From Candidatus Eiseniibacteriota bacterium (GTDB taxonomy: Bacteria; JAFGKV01), in contig JALOPK010000110.1 in NCBI GenBank assembly GCA_025453925.1, forward strand, positions 1 through 9,171: 9,171 nucleotides of DNA, in the 5' to 3' direction. Below, in pieces: positions 1-6,662 of the stretch. The translations under genes were made by a program, and so were the position numbers. Under the pieces are notes generated by a model. It did no database searches, was not told the origin of the DNA, and was given only the letters and a program-made list of their open reading frames with translations. The stretch's first letter is position 1; each line of letters begins with the position of its first letter.

Positions 1-954
1 CCACGAGAGATGCTCCAAGGCAGGCTCCCAGTGCCAGCGCACGAACGGCAGGAAACGCCCGTGACGTGTGCGGAGAGTCTCTGCCCATGCCGGCGGGTAG
101 GCGATCGGCGCGGGGAAGTTCTCGATCTGCCGGTACACTGGGGAAAGCCACAGAACCGTCTTCGCGGCGCCGAGGCTCTGGAGCCGAATACGCGCTTCGC
201 CCGCTTCGCTTCCGGCCTGCACCGTGAACCAGGGTGACCAGGCAAGATGGGCCAGGGAGGGTCCGGCCAGGAGTGCCCCTGACGTGGCATGGCGGATGGT
301 CATCCACGGCGGTTTCCTGAATGCGTCCACGGTGAGATCTGCGGGCGTGTCGTGGAGCATCACGCGGGCGCGGCCGGGAGTGCCGGGGGCGGGCATTGTC
401 TCCCATTGTGTGACATCGACGAGGGTGTGGTTGGCCAGGATGCAGGGGCTGAACTCATCGGATATGGCAATACCATTGATCGACGGAGCCGGATACGTCA
501 GCGGCACATTGACGATGGCGGACCGCCTGCCATGGGCTCCCATCATGTCCCACAGCCGTGCCGCGCGGACATCGCTTCCGCCGAGATCGCCGAGGCGGGG
601 CAGATCATCCAGACGACTCCCGAAGTGGAAGACGCCCGTCTTGCCGGGGTTCTTGCCGCTGTAGAGCGAGACCCATGCCGGAGGTGAGACATAGTGCGGC
701 GTGGATGCCAGCAGGCCGGCGACGCCGCGGTCGAGAAGACCCTTGAGTGCCGGGAGACGCCCCTGCGCCAGTAGCGGTGAGAGAATGTCCCAGGTGGCGC
801 CGTCCCACCCAATGATCACCACCGGCCTGGACCGCTGGACGTGGGAGCCGCCGCATCCATTCGAAAAGACCGCCACGGCCAGCAGCAGACTGGATGCCCA
901 ACGGCGGGCGGAAGCCGAATATCTCCCCTGGGCCCCCGGGAGTGACACGCTCAC
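1..954 (-). CDS. Exported type I phosphodiesterase / alkaline phosphatase superfamily protein, probable lipoprotein (C-terminus beyond window)
   Basis: The frame is open from a GTG at 954 to the left edge, giving 318 residues with no stop. The N-terminus has two arginines (R17-R18), a hydrophobic stretch (about 20-30) and FSNGC ending at C34. This is a plausible but imperfect lipobox, since position -3 is Ser, so lipid attachment is inferred. Then comes VVIIGWDGATWDIL, with D51 as the likely first metal ligand, typical of the type I phosphodiesterase/nucleotide pyrophosphatase family. STPHYVSPPAWVSLYSGKNP follows (residues 84-103). By position, S90 takes the place of the usual Thr nucleophile. 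The remaining metal ligands should lie in the missing C-terminal part. A GGAGG box six bases upstream decides the start, which overlaps the upstream stop codon as GTGA. The family hydrolyses phosphate diesters or monoesters; the substrate here is unknown. Envelope neighbours suggest periplasmic phospho-sugar or lipid headgroup work (inference). Confidence 0.85.
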   Translation of the reverse strand, partial: MSVSLPGAQGRYSASARRWASSLLLAVAVFSNGCGGSHVQRSRPVVIIGWDGATWDILSPLLAQGRLPALKGLLDRGVAGLLASTPHYVSPPAWVSLYSGKNPGKTGVFHFGSRLDDLPRLGDLGGSDVRAARLWDMMGAHGRRSAIVNVPLTYPAPSINGIAISDEFSPCILANHTLVDVTQWETMPAPGTPGRARVMLHDTPADLTVDAFRKPPWMTIRHATSGALLAGPSLAHLAWSPWFTVQAGSEAGEARIRLQSLGAAKTVLWLSPVYRQIENFPAPIAYPPAWAETLRTRHGRFLPFVRWHWEPALEHLSW

Positions 955-2279
955 CGTTCACCTCCAGTCGCCCCACCCGTGGCGGATACCACCAGCCATG
1001 TAGGCCCCGCCAGCCTCGGGCCCTGCCACCCCGCATGGCCGTCACTGCAGACGACGTGGTTCCCCGGCGCACCGGCGTCTCCGCACCATGTGCCGCCGGG
1101 TTCGACCGCACGGGAGGCTGACGGGGCCTCTCCGCGCACTCCCCCGCTGCCTCGATACACGATGACGGTGGCGGCGCTCCGATTGGTCACGCAGTCCGGG
1201 TGTGCGCCATCGGACCTAAGGTCTACATTGACGACACCCAGCGTGGAAACCACCACCGTGTCGACATCGGAAACGGTGAGCCGGTAGAAGCCCGGCGACA
1301 CCATCGGAAACGACGCCTCCCACCGGTTCGCAGGGCTGGTCGCATTGATCTGCGCGGCGCCTGCGGGAGTCACCGGCACCCTCTCCGCCGACCAGGGCAT
1401 CCGGGCGTGGCGGCACACCCAGCCGGCATCGAGCCTGTCTACGGCAATCTGCAGAACCCCGGCCAGATTGCGCGCCTCCCCGGACACGACAAGACGCCCA
1501 TCCGCCTCAGCGACCTCGACGATGCGCAGCTCTCGCCTGGCCGCCATCGCCGCCACGACAGTGGATCGGGCTTCCCACTTCGTGCCGGCGAACGCCGACC
1601 CCAGCGCCGCGGCGTACTCCACCGCGCAGCGCCAGTCGCCGGCTTCGGCCTCCAGCCAGGCCAACTGCCACAATGCCCGTGCCCGGAGGTCTCCCGCGGC
1701 CACCACCCCTGCCGCGGACTCGAGATAGCGGCGAGCGACCTCGGTGCAGTCCTCCGGGGCGGCATAGTGCGGAGAGCGATACCGGAGCATCCTGCCCAGT
1801 TCAAACGCCGCCCGTGCCTGCTGCTGCTCCAGCGGCGCCTCCGCCATCACGCGCCGGAGAATCGCCTCCTCGCGCCCGGCATGGCCGGCCAGGGAATCAG
1901 CGGCGGCCCTGGCATGAAAGTATGCCTTGTCCAACAACACCGAGAAGAACCGGGTAGAGTCCTCGCGGGTTGCCAGTTCGCCGGACTCCCATCCCGCGAT
2001 CGCCGCGGCGAAGAGCGAATCCAACGCGCCCCCGTAGTCGGCCCAGAGTCCCGGCCGGTTGCACGCCAGTGCCTGCAGCGCCGCGCGGGTGGCGGCGGAG
2101 ATCAGCCCCTCACGCACCATCGAGTCCGCCATGGCCGAGACCATCTCGGGCGTTCCATCGGCCGCCAGGCGTTCGAGGTCGATCGCGTCCATGCTGTGCC
2201 CCTGGGAGGCCGCGACGGCCAGCCCGGCGACAAGCGCGAGGAGGGAGGCGGAACGGCACACCGCCTCCGCTGCATTCAT
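951..2279 (-). CDS. Exported protein of unknown function, helical N-half and beta-rich C-half; possible alpha-2-macroglobulin N-terminal relative
   Basis: I do not recognise this 442-residue protein with certainty. Residues 1-26 form a Sec-type signal peptide with hydrophobic core SLLALVAGLAVAA. Residues 30-250 are rich in Ala, Leu, Arg and Glu and look all-helical, resembling irregular TPR-like repeats (for example around 151-220, with WQLAWLEAEAGDW). From 251 the character changes to beta strands: LRIVEVAEADGRLVVSGEARN (251-271 area), then an aromatic-Pro stretch and FPMVSPGFYRLTVSD (324-338), then STLGVV. This order resembles the N-terminal helical and first MG domains of bacterial alpha-2-macroglobulins, but those run to well over 1000 residues. 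Nothing after the stop continues the fold, so it is either a short stand-alone relative or a different family. It has eight cysteines, seven of them outside the signal peptide, which could form disulfides after export. ATG 2279 is chosen because GGGAG lies eight bases upstream and the signal peptide starts there, although the frame is open further up into murA. It begins 25 bp after the murA stop and its TGA overlaps the next GTG. Confidence 0.8.
   Translation of the reverse strand: MNAAEAVCRSASLLALVAGLAVAASQGHSMDAIDLERLAADGTPEMVSAMADSMVREGLISAATRAALQALACNRPGLWADYGGALDSLFAAAIAGWESGELATREDSTRFFSVLLDKAYFHARAAADSLAGHAGREEAILRRVMAEAPLEQQQARAAFELGRMLRYRSPHYAAPEDCTEVARRYLESAAGVVAAGDLRARALWQLAWLEAEAGDWRCAVEYAAALGSAFAGTKWEARSTVVAAMAARRELRIVEVAEADGRLVVSGEARNLAGVLQIAVDRLDAGWVCRHARMPWSAERVPVTPAGAAQINATSPANRWEASFPMVSPGFYRLTVSDVDTVVVSTLGVVNVDLRSDGAHPDCVTNRSAATVIVYRGSGGVRGEAPSASRAVEPGGTWCGDAGAPGNHVVCSDGHAGWQGPRLAGPTWLVVSATGGATGGER
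961..965 (-). promoter_or_regulatory. Ribosome binding site of the phosphodiesterase
   Basis: On the minus strand GGAGG lies six bases before the GTG at 954, inside the last codons of the upstream gene. It selects GTG 954 over the next in-frame GTG at 948 and supports independent re-initiation at the overlap. Confidence 0.7.
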
Positions 2280-2287
2280 CGGCGGGG

Positions 2288-2292
2288 CTCCC
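2288..2292 (-). promoter_or_regulatory. Ribosome binding site of the unknown exported protein
   Basis: GGGAG on the minus strand, eight bases before ATG 2279, in the 25-bp gap after the murA stop. It decides the start, because the frame is open upstream for another 80 codons that overlap murA and make no signal peptide. Confidence 0.5.
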
Positions 2293-2304
2293 GCGCGCAG
2301 GACG

Positions 2305-3588
2305 CTACTCCTCCCGGCGAATCGCCGCACCCAGAGCACCCAGGCGTTCCTCGATCCTCTCATAGCCCCGGTCGATCTGTGCGATGTTCTGTATGACGCT
2401 TCCCCCTTCCGCGGCCAGAGCGGCAATGACCAGTGCCATGCCGGCGCGGATGTCGGGGCTCGCCACCGTGGTGCCGCGCAAACGGGCAGGCCCCACCACA
2501 ACAACCCGGTGGGGATCACAGAGAATCACGTTGGCGCCCATCGCGATCAGACGATCCACCCAGAATAGCCTGCTCTCGAACATCTTCTCGAAGACAAGAA
2601 CGGTACCCACGGCCTGGGTCGCCGCGACGACCACGAGGCTCATGATGTCGGCGGGAACAGCGGGCCATGGCCCGTCATCCAGCACCGGAACGGCGCCTCC
2701 CAATTCCTGTTCCACCACGAGGCGTTCGCTCGCATCACAGTAGAGTGAATCAGCATTTGTCTTAAGCGACATGCCCAGCCGTCGGAACGGGCGCAGAACC
2801 GGCGCCAGAGCGGCCGGATCGATGGGATGCACCGTGATCCTGCTGCGGGTCGCCGCGGCCAGACCCACGAAACTGCCGATCTCGACATGATCGGGCGAGA
2901 GGGCATGGCGGCACCCGTGGAGCGGGCTGCAACCAAGGACCACGAGGCGATTCGTCCCGATCCCCGCGATGCCGGCGCCCATCGCTGTCAGCATCCGGCA
3001 CACACCCTGGACATGCGGCTCACACGCGGCCGGGTAGATCACGGTCTCTTGAGGGATACATGCGGCCAGCATCAGCGCGTTCTCCGTGGCGGTCACGCCG
3101 GGCTCGTCAAGCTCGATCATTGCCCCGGAGAGGCCGGCGCTTCTGATCGACATGTCGAGCAGAGTCCCTTCCAGTCGCCAGGAGACGCCCATGGCGGACA
3201 GCGCGGCAAGGTGAGGATCCAGCCTGCGACGGCCGATCTTGTCGCCACCGGGTGACGGCAGCAGCGCCCTCCCGGAACGGGCTATCAGGGGCGCCGCGAG
3301 GAGGAACGAACCCCGGATGCGGCCGCACAGAGCGGGATCGGGCGCATGCGCCACGGATCGCGCCCGGATGGTGACCTGGTGGGCTGCGGTCCACTCCGCC
3401 AGTGCGCCGACCCCGCGGACCAGCTCCAACATGGTGTCGATATCCTGGATCCTGGGCACGTTGTCGATGATGACTTCGTCCTCGGTGAGCAACGCCGCGG
3501 CCAACGCGGGAAGCGCCTCGTTCTTGTTGCCCCGCGGAGCGACTGTCCCCTCCAGTTTCGATCCCCCCTCGATCCGGAAAACGCTCAC
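2305..3588 (-). CDS. murA: UDP-N-acetylglucosamine 1-carboxyvinyltransferase (MurA), Asp-type active site
   Basis: MurA transfers enolpyruvate from phosphoenolpyruvate to UDP-GlcNAc in the cytoplasm, the first committed step of peptidoglycan synthesis. The 427 residues match the family's usual length. Visible landmarks are GNKNEALP (K22 and N23, the substrate-binding pair), the mobile loop PSPGGDKIGRRRLDPH (111-126), VPADIMSL with D314 as the equivalent of the catalytic Asp305 of E. coli, SPDIRAG (R381) and the closing IDRGYERIEERLGALG (405-420). The loop residue that is Cys115 in E. coli is D116 here. Known Asp forms (for example in Mycobacterium and Chlamydia) work but are not alkylated by fosfomycin. 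The start is GTG 3588: AAGGAG lies six bases upstream, the GTG overlaps the upstream stop as GTGA, and MSVFRIEGGSKLEG is the normal N-terminus. A longer frame to 3645 would add 19 residues that overlap the neighbour. Whether this is the only MurA in the genome cannot be told. Confidence 0.95.
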   Translation of the reverse strand: MSVFRIEGGSKLEGTVAPRGNKNEALPALAAALLTEDEVIIDNVPRIQDIDTMLELVRGVGALAEWTAAHQVTIRARSVAHAPDPALCGRIRGSFLLAAPLIARSGRALLPSPGGDKIGRRRLDPHLAALSAMGVSWRLEGTLLDMSIRSAGLSGAMIELDEPGVTATENALMLAACIPQETVIYPAACEPHVQGVCRMLTAMGAGIAGIGTNRLVVLGCSPLHGCRHALSPDHVEIGSFVGLAAATRSRITVHPIDPAALAPVLRPFRRLGMSLKTNADSLYCDASERLVVEQELGGAVPVLDDGPWPAVPADIMSLVVVAATQAVGTVLVFEKMFESRLFWVDRLIAMGANVILCDPHRVVVVGPARLRGTTVASPDIRAGMALVIAALAAEGGSVIQNIAQIDRGYERIEERLGALGAAIRREE

Positions 3589-5063
3589 GGAGCACTCCTT
3601 TCGAGACGAAGCAGCTCGAGACCCTCGCCGAATCGCTGCCGCCACCGGCCGGCTGAGGTCCAGAGCGTGTCAACCGAACGTTCCATGAACGGCATGTCCC
3701 AGTCAAGATAGACGAGCCAGACGCGGGGGTGATGAGCCAGCGTCTCCTCCACCCTGCGGACAATGCTGGGATCCCTCCGGGGCAGATGATCGTCGAAGGC
3801 GGCATGGACGCGGGCGCTATCTACCAGCGCGTACCTCGTGGCGGGGCGGACGGAGTAGTAGTCAGTCATGAAGATGCTGTTGCGGGATCCCGTGAGGAAG
3901 ACGGCGTCTTCGGGGCTCGCCTGGGCGCGGATGGTCGCCGCCATCGTCCGCCAATCCTCTACGTGCAGCGGATAGCCCGGGACGGCCGTCTGCCGGACCA
4001 GTGCGGGCACCCAAAGCATGAGCAGCACGATGACCAGAGGAGCTCGCGAGACCGCGGCCCCCGTAGCCAGTGGAACCAGGTAGGCGGCGAACACGGGCAA
4101 CAGAAGATTCGCCGGAGATCCCTCGTAAGCCAGGAAGAGATACGTCGGCAGCAGAAACGCCATAAGCAGGAAGACCTCACGCCGCGATGACGCCCACAAT
4201 CGCCGCACTCCCCTCACCGCGAGAAGGGCCGGCGCCATGAGCTGCCCGGCGAAGATGACGAGCAGCGGCGAAGACGCCAGCGCCCGGATGGATGCCCCAT
4301 CCAGCCGGACGAAGAGGTACCCGGCCCCCATGTAGTATGCCTGACCGAAGAGCTTCTTTGCGGCCGCCGGCAAGGAGGGGGTCGACCCCATGTGTCCGCC
4401 CTGCAGTCGGAGCAGTACCTGGCTCATCGTGGGAAGGAAGAGCGGCGCGTACAACCCCAACGCCACCAGACCAGCACCAATGAGCGGGCGGCGGTTCCGC
4501 GAGACGATCAGCGCGATGAGCCACGGCGGCCAGCATGCAAACCACCCGAGGTGATGCAGGGCGGAGGATGCGGCCGTACCGGCTGCCCACAGGTAGGCGC
4601 CGCGCCGGTGCCCGTTCACGTACGCGAGAATGCCCCAGAGCGCCGTCGACTGGGTGAATGCCATGGGTGCGTACATCCTGGCTTCCTGGGCGCCCAGGCG
4701 GACAAACGGAGACAGACAGGCGAGCCAGGCGGCCCACACGGCCAGTCGGGGAATCGGGAAGTACCGGGCGAGCCGGTAGACCACGAAGACGAGCCCTACG
4801 GCCGAGAGAACCGAGGGCATGCGCAGCGCGAACTCGCTGGATCCGAATGCCCCCATCCAGAACCGCATGAACCAGAAGTAGGTGACCGGATGCTCGTAGG
4901 GTTGAAGCCGGTGCACGGCCGCGCCATAGGTTTCGCCTTCGTCCGCCCAGAGCGAAGCGCCGCTCAACCGGAACAGACCGAGGGCCAACGAGACCAGAAC
5001 GGGCATGACCGGTGAGGAGACCAGGCGGTGCAGCATCGCTCGGTTGGGTGGAACGAATGGCAT
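3585..5063 (-). CDS. Membrane glycosyltransferase, GT39 / ArnT-PMT type (GT-C fold)
   Basis: This 492-residue polytopic protein has the marks of the dolichyl/undecaprenyl-phosphate-sugar transferase family. There is an N-terminal membrane helix (about 18-32), then SLWADEGETYGAA with the catalytic-type pair D41-E42 in the first periplasmic loop. EHPVTYFWFMRFW (57-69) corresponds to the usual HPPLYY segment, and FGSSEFALRMPS (73-84) and GAQEARMYAPMAF (124-136) are further family signatures. Several hydrophobic helices follow up to about residue 380, then a soluble C-terminal part of about 110 residues. Such enzymes move a sugar from a lipid-phosphate carrier to lipid A, a protein or a glycan on the outer face of the inner membrane; donor and acceptor are unknown here. 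ATG 5063 is chosen because AGAGGAAG lies just upstream (10 bases; 7 bases to GTG 5066) and a hairpin at 5088-5103 would obstruct the earlier ATG 5081. Its TGA overlaps the murA start; the upstream gap to the MATE gene is 67 bp. Confidence 0.88.
   Translation of the reverse strand: MPFVPPNRAMLHRLVSSPVMPVLVSLALGLFRLSGASLWADEGETYGAAVHRLQPYEHPVTYFWFMRFWMGAFGSSEFALRMPSVLSAVGLVFVVYRLARYFPIPRLAVWAAWLACLSPFVRLGAQEARMYAPMAFTQSTALWGILAYVNGHRRGAYLWAAGTAASSALHHLGWFACWPPWLIALIVSRNRRPLIGAGLVALGLYAPLFLPTMSQVLLRLQGGHMGSTPSLPAAAKKLFGQAYYMGAGYLFVRLDGASIRALASSPLLVIFAGQLMAPALLAVRGVRRLWASSRREVFLLMAFLLPTYLFLAYEGSPANLLLPVFAAYLVPLATGAAVSRAPLVIVLLMLWVPALVRQTAVPGYPLHVEDWRTMAATIRAQASPEDAVFLTGSRNSIFMTDYYSVRPATRYALVDSARVHAAFDDHLPRRDPSIVRRVEETLAHHPRVWLVYLDWDMPFMERSVDTLWTSAGRWRQRFGEGLELLRLERSAP
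3595..3600 (-). promoter_or_regulatory. Ribosome binding site of murA
   Basis: AAGGAG on the minus strand lies six bases before GTG 3588, within the final codons of the glycosyltransferase gene. It fixes the murA start and points to translational coupling across the GTGA overlap. Confidence 0.75.
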
Positions 5064-5087
5064 CACGCGTCTTCCTCTCATGGCGAC

Positions 5088-5103
5088 CGGGCGATCCCGC
5101 CCG
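5088..5103 (-). other. Perfect 6-bp hairpin in the MATE-glycosyltransferase gap
   Basis: CGGGCG and CGCCCG flank a four-base loop, making a compact GC hairpin between the MATE stop (5131) and the glycosyltransferase start (5063). No T-run follows on the minus strand, so it is not a standard rho-independent terminator. It may slow polymerase, protect an mRNA end or set relative expression of the two genes (inference). Confidence 0.4.
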
Positions 5104-5130
5104 CGGGGCGCCGCGTTGTGGAATGGCGCA

Positions 5131-6435
5131 TCACACCTGCCGTCTCGCCCACCAACCGCGCCCATATCCGAAGAACAGAAACAAGACCGCCACCAAATTG
5201 GAGACCGTCATGCTGGCCCAGACGGCATCCAGCCCAAACCGCGATTGCAGCAACCAAGCGAACGGCACGCGGATTCCCCAGAGCCGGAGGAAGGCGGCGA
5301 TCATCACGTACACCGTCACCCCTCCACCCTGGAACGCGCCCTGAAGAATCGACTGGGCAGCAAACAGCACCGGCGAGGGTCCCGCGATAATGAGCGCTCG
5401 ATGGACCAGACTGGCAACGTTCTCATCGTGCGTGAAGAGCCGGGCGATGTCAGTCCCGGTCAACATGAGCAGGATCATGGGAACGAGCAGAACGCCGGGC
5501 AAGGCGATGACTGCCGTGCGGACTGCCTGGCGGGCGCGTTCGGGCTTGCCCGCGCCCAGACACTGTGCAACGGTCGTGGTCAACGCGCTGACGGCCGCCA
5601 TCGAGGGAAGCATGCAGATCTGAAACAGCCTGCTGGCGAGGCCGAAGGCCGCCACGGGAACCGCACCGTAGGAGGCGACCAGCCTGGTGATAACTGCGAA
5701 ACCCAGCGAGCTTCCGCTCATCCCGATTCCCGCGGGGAGCCCGATCCGGGCAAGGGTGGCGAGTTGCCGCGGGGAGGGCCGCCAGCCCCCAAGCCTCACC
5801 CGGAAGGGACCGCGGTGATCCGTCAGCAGGCGCAAAGCCCACACGCTGGTGGCGAGTCGCGCAAGCACCGTGGCCCAGGCCGCACCCCGGACGCCCCAGC
5901 CAAACACGAAGATGAGAAGTGGATCCAGTGCCATGTTGAGCAGGATGGCCGCCGTGTCGACGAGCATCGGGGTCGTCGTATCCCCTATGCCCTGGGAAAG
6001 GGCCCTGAGCGCAAACACCAGGCAGACCGGCCCCATGCCTGCGGCCACGATCACGAAGTACGGTCGAACCATGCCGTAGGATTCCGCCGGCGTACCGATG
6101 AGGCCGAGGATCGCGTCCGGGAACAAGACAGAGGCCAGGGTGATCAGCGAGAAGTACGCGATGAGAACCAGGACGAGATGGCCGGCGATGTCGGGGAGCC
6201 TTTCGTCTTTGCCCGCACCCTTCGACTGACCGGCGAGGACCGCCCCGGCCTGACTGATGCCGACTCCCATCGACGCGGCCAGGAAGAGAATCTGAAACGA
6301 TATCACGGGCGCGTTCATCGCGCGGGCGGCATCGGGCAGCCTGCCGAGCCAGAACATATTCACCAGCGAGTGCAGACTCTCGAAGATGCTTGCCACGAAC
6401 ACCGGCCCGCCCAGCCGAATCATGGTGCGCAGCAC
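5131..6435 (-). CDS. MATE-family multidrug/metabolite antiporter (start uncertain)
   Basis: MATE proteins are inner-membrane antiporters, driven by sodium or protons, that export cationic drugs or metabolites; some relatives move lipid-linked precursors. The product has about 434 residues and twelve likely helices in two similar halves. N-lobe signs are GPVLRTMIRLGGPVFVAS across the start, SLVNMFWLGRL (23-33), GVGISQAGAVLAGQSKGAGK (57-76), LRALSQGIGDTTTPM (143-157) and NMALDPLLIFVFGWGVRGAA (167-186). The second half repeats the pattern with IGLPAGIGMSGSSLGF (231-246) and TTTVAQCLGAGKPERAR (286-302). The start is not settled. ATG 6423 and GTG 6435 both lack a good Shine-Dalgarno sequence, and the family-like residues LDTTRGP lie just before GTG 6435. 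The frame is open back into tRNA-Thr without another usable start. A one-base error near 6455 or a non-standard start is possible. GTG 6435 is given as a compromise. Cargo is unknown; neighbours hint at envelope precursors. Confidence 0.9.
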   Translation of the reverse strand: MLRTMIRLGGPVFVASIFESLHSLVNMFWLGRLPDAARAMNAPVISFQILFLAASMGVGISQAGAVLAGQSKGAGKDERLPDIAGHLVLVLIAYFSLITLASVLFPDAILGLIGTPAESYGMVRPYFVIVAAGMGPVCLVFALRALSQGIGDTTTPMLVDTAAILLNMALDPLLIFVFGWGVRGAAWATVLARLATSVWALRLLTDHRGPFRVRLGGWRPSPRQLATLARIGLPAGIGMSGSSLGFAVITRLVASYGAVPVAAFGLASRLFQICMLPSMAAVSALTTTVAQCLGAGKPERARQAVRTAVIALPGVLLVPMILLMLTGTDIARLFTHDENVASLVHRALIIAGPSPVLFAAQSILQGAFQGGGVTVYVMIAAFLRLWGIRVPFAWLLQSRFGLDAVWASMTVSNLVAVLFLFFGYGRGWWARRQV

Positions 6436-6552
6436 GGGGCCGCGGGTCGTATCAAGGCCAGGACGGCATGACTTCGTCCCCGGAGGAGAAGGAGGAGCCG
6501 GCCCAGAGGATTCGGAGAGGGGCCCACCGGGGCCGGACCGTGGGGTTTGACC
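6436..6552 (-). other. Spacer between tRNA-Thr and the MATE gene, with weak inverted repeat
   Basis: This 117-base gap contains complementary 7-mers CCGGCCC (6498-6504) and GGGCCGG (6530-6536) separated by 25 bases, then a pyrimidine-rich stretch on the minus strand before the MATE start. There is no T-run, so a terminator is not supported. Family-like MATE residues extend about 20 bases into it, so the true MATE start may lie here. No promoter is recognised. Confidence 0.3.
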
Positions 6553-6628
6553 TGGAGCTGGTGAGCGGAATCGAACCGCTGACCTACGCATTACGAGTGC
6601 GCCGCTCTACCTGCTGAGCTACACCAGC
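6553..6628 (-). tRNA. tRNA-Thr (anticodon CGT), CCA encoded
   Basis: Read by eye, the minus strand folds into a full cloverleaf. The seven-base acceptor GCTGGTG pairs perfectly with CACCAGC, the D-stem is GCTC/GAGC, and the anticodon stem is GCGCA/TGCGT with loop CTCGTAA. The variable loop is AGGTC and the T-arm AGCGG-TTCGATT-CCGCT. The anticodon CGT reads ACG codons, hence Thr. The body is 73 nt with a T discriminator, followed directly by genomic CCA (6553-6555). It starts 34 bases after the stop of the cyclic-nucleotide-binding-fold gene. No clear promoter is seen in that gap, only a CTGACG with a poor -10, so it is probably cut from a longer transcript. Confidence 0.97.
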
Positions 6629-6662
6629 TTGATAGGAAATCGGAATATGCGGCGCGGGAGCG

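Noticed and set aside
224-687. Plus-strand open frames near the left edge (224-664 and 289-687)
   Set aside because: They lie opposite the phosphodiesterase, which has two recognisable active-site motifs. The plus-strand products have no motifs.
1200-2396. Plus-strand open frame of 398 codons opposite the unknown exported gene
   Set aside because: Arg/Pro/His-rich low-complexity product, no recognisable motif, and it runs across a gene boundary into murA. The minus-strand frame has a signal peptide, a Shine-Dalgarno sequence and tight operon spacing.
5005-6471. Long plus-strand open frame of 488 codons opposite the MATE gene
   Set aside because: Its product is an unbroken hydrophilic string rich in Arg, Gly, Asp and His with no domain, as expected from the antisense of a membrane protein in GC-rich DNA. 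The minus strand encodes a clear MATE protein with all its motifs.
6498-6536. Inverted repeat after tRNA-Thr as a rho-independent terminator
   Set aside because: The 7-bp stem has a 25-base loop and no T-run follows on the minus strand, so termination is not supported.
6436-6591. Extended MATE N-terminus starting at 6591
   Set aside because: That ATG lies inside tRNA-Thr, and most of the extra 52 residues are Pro/Ser/Gly-rich and unlike any MATE N-terminus; only the final few (LDTTRGP) look family-like.
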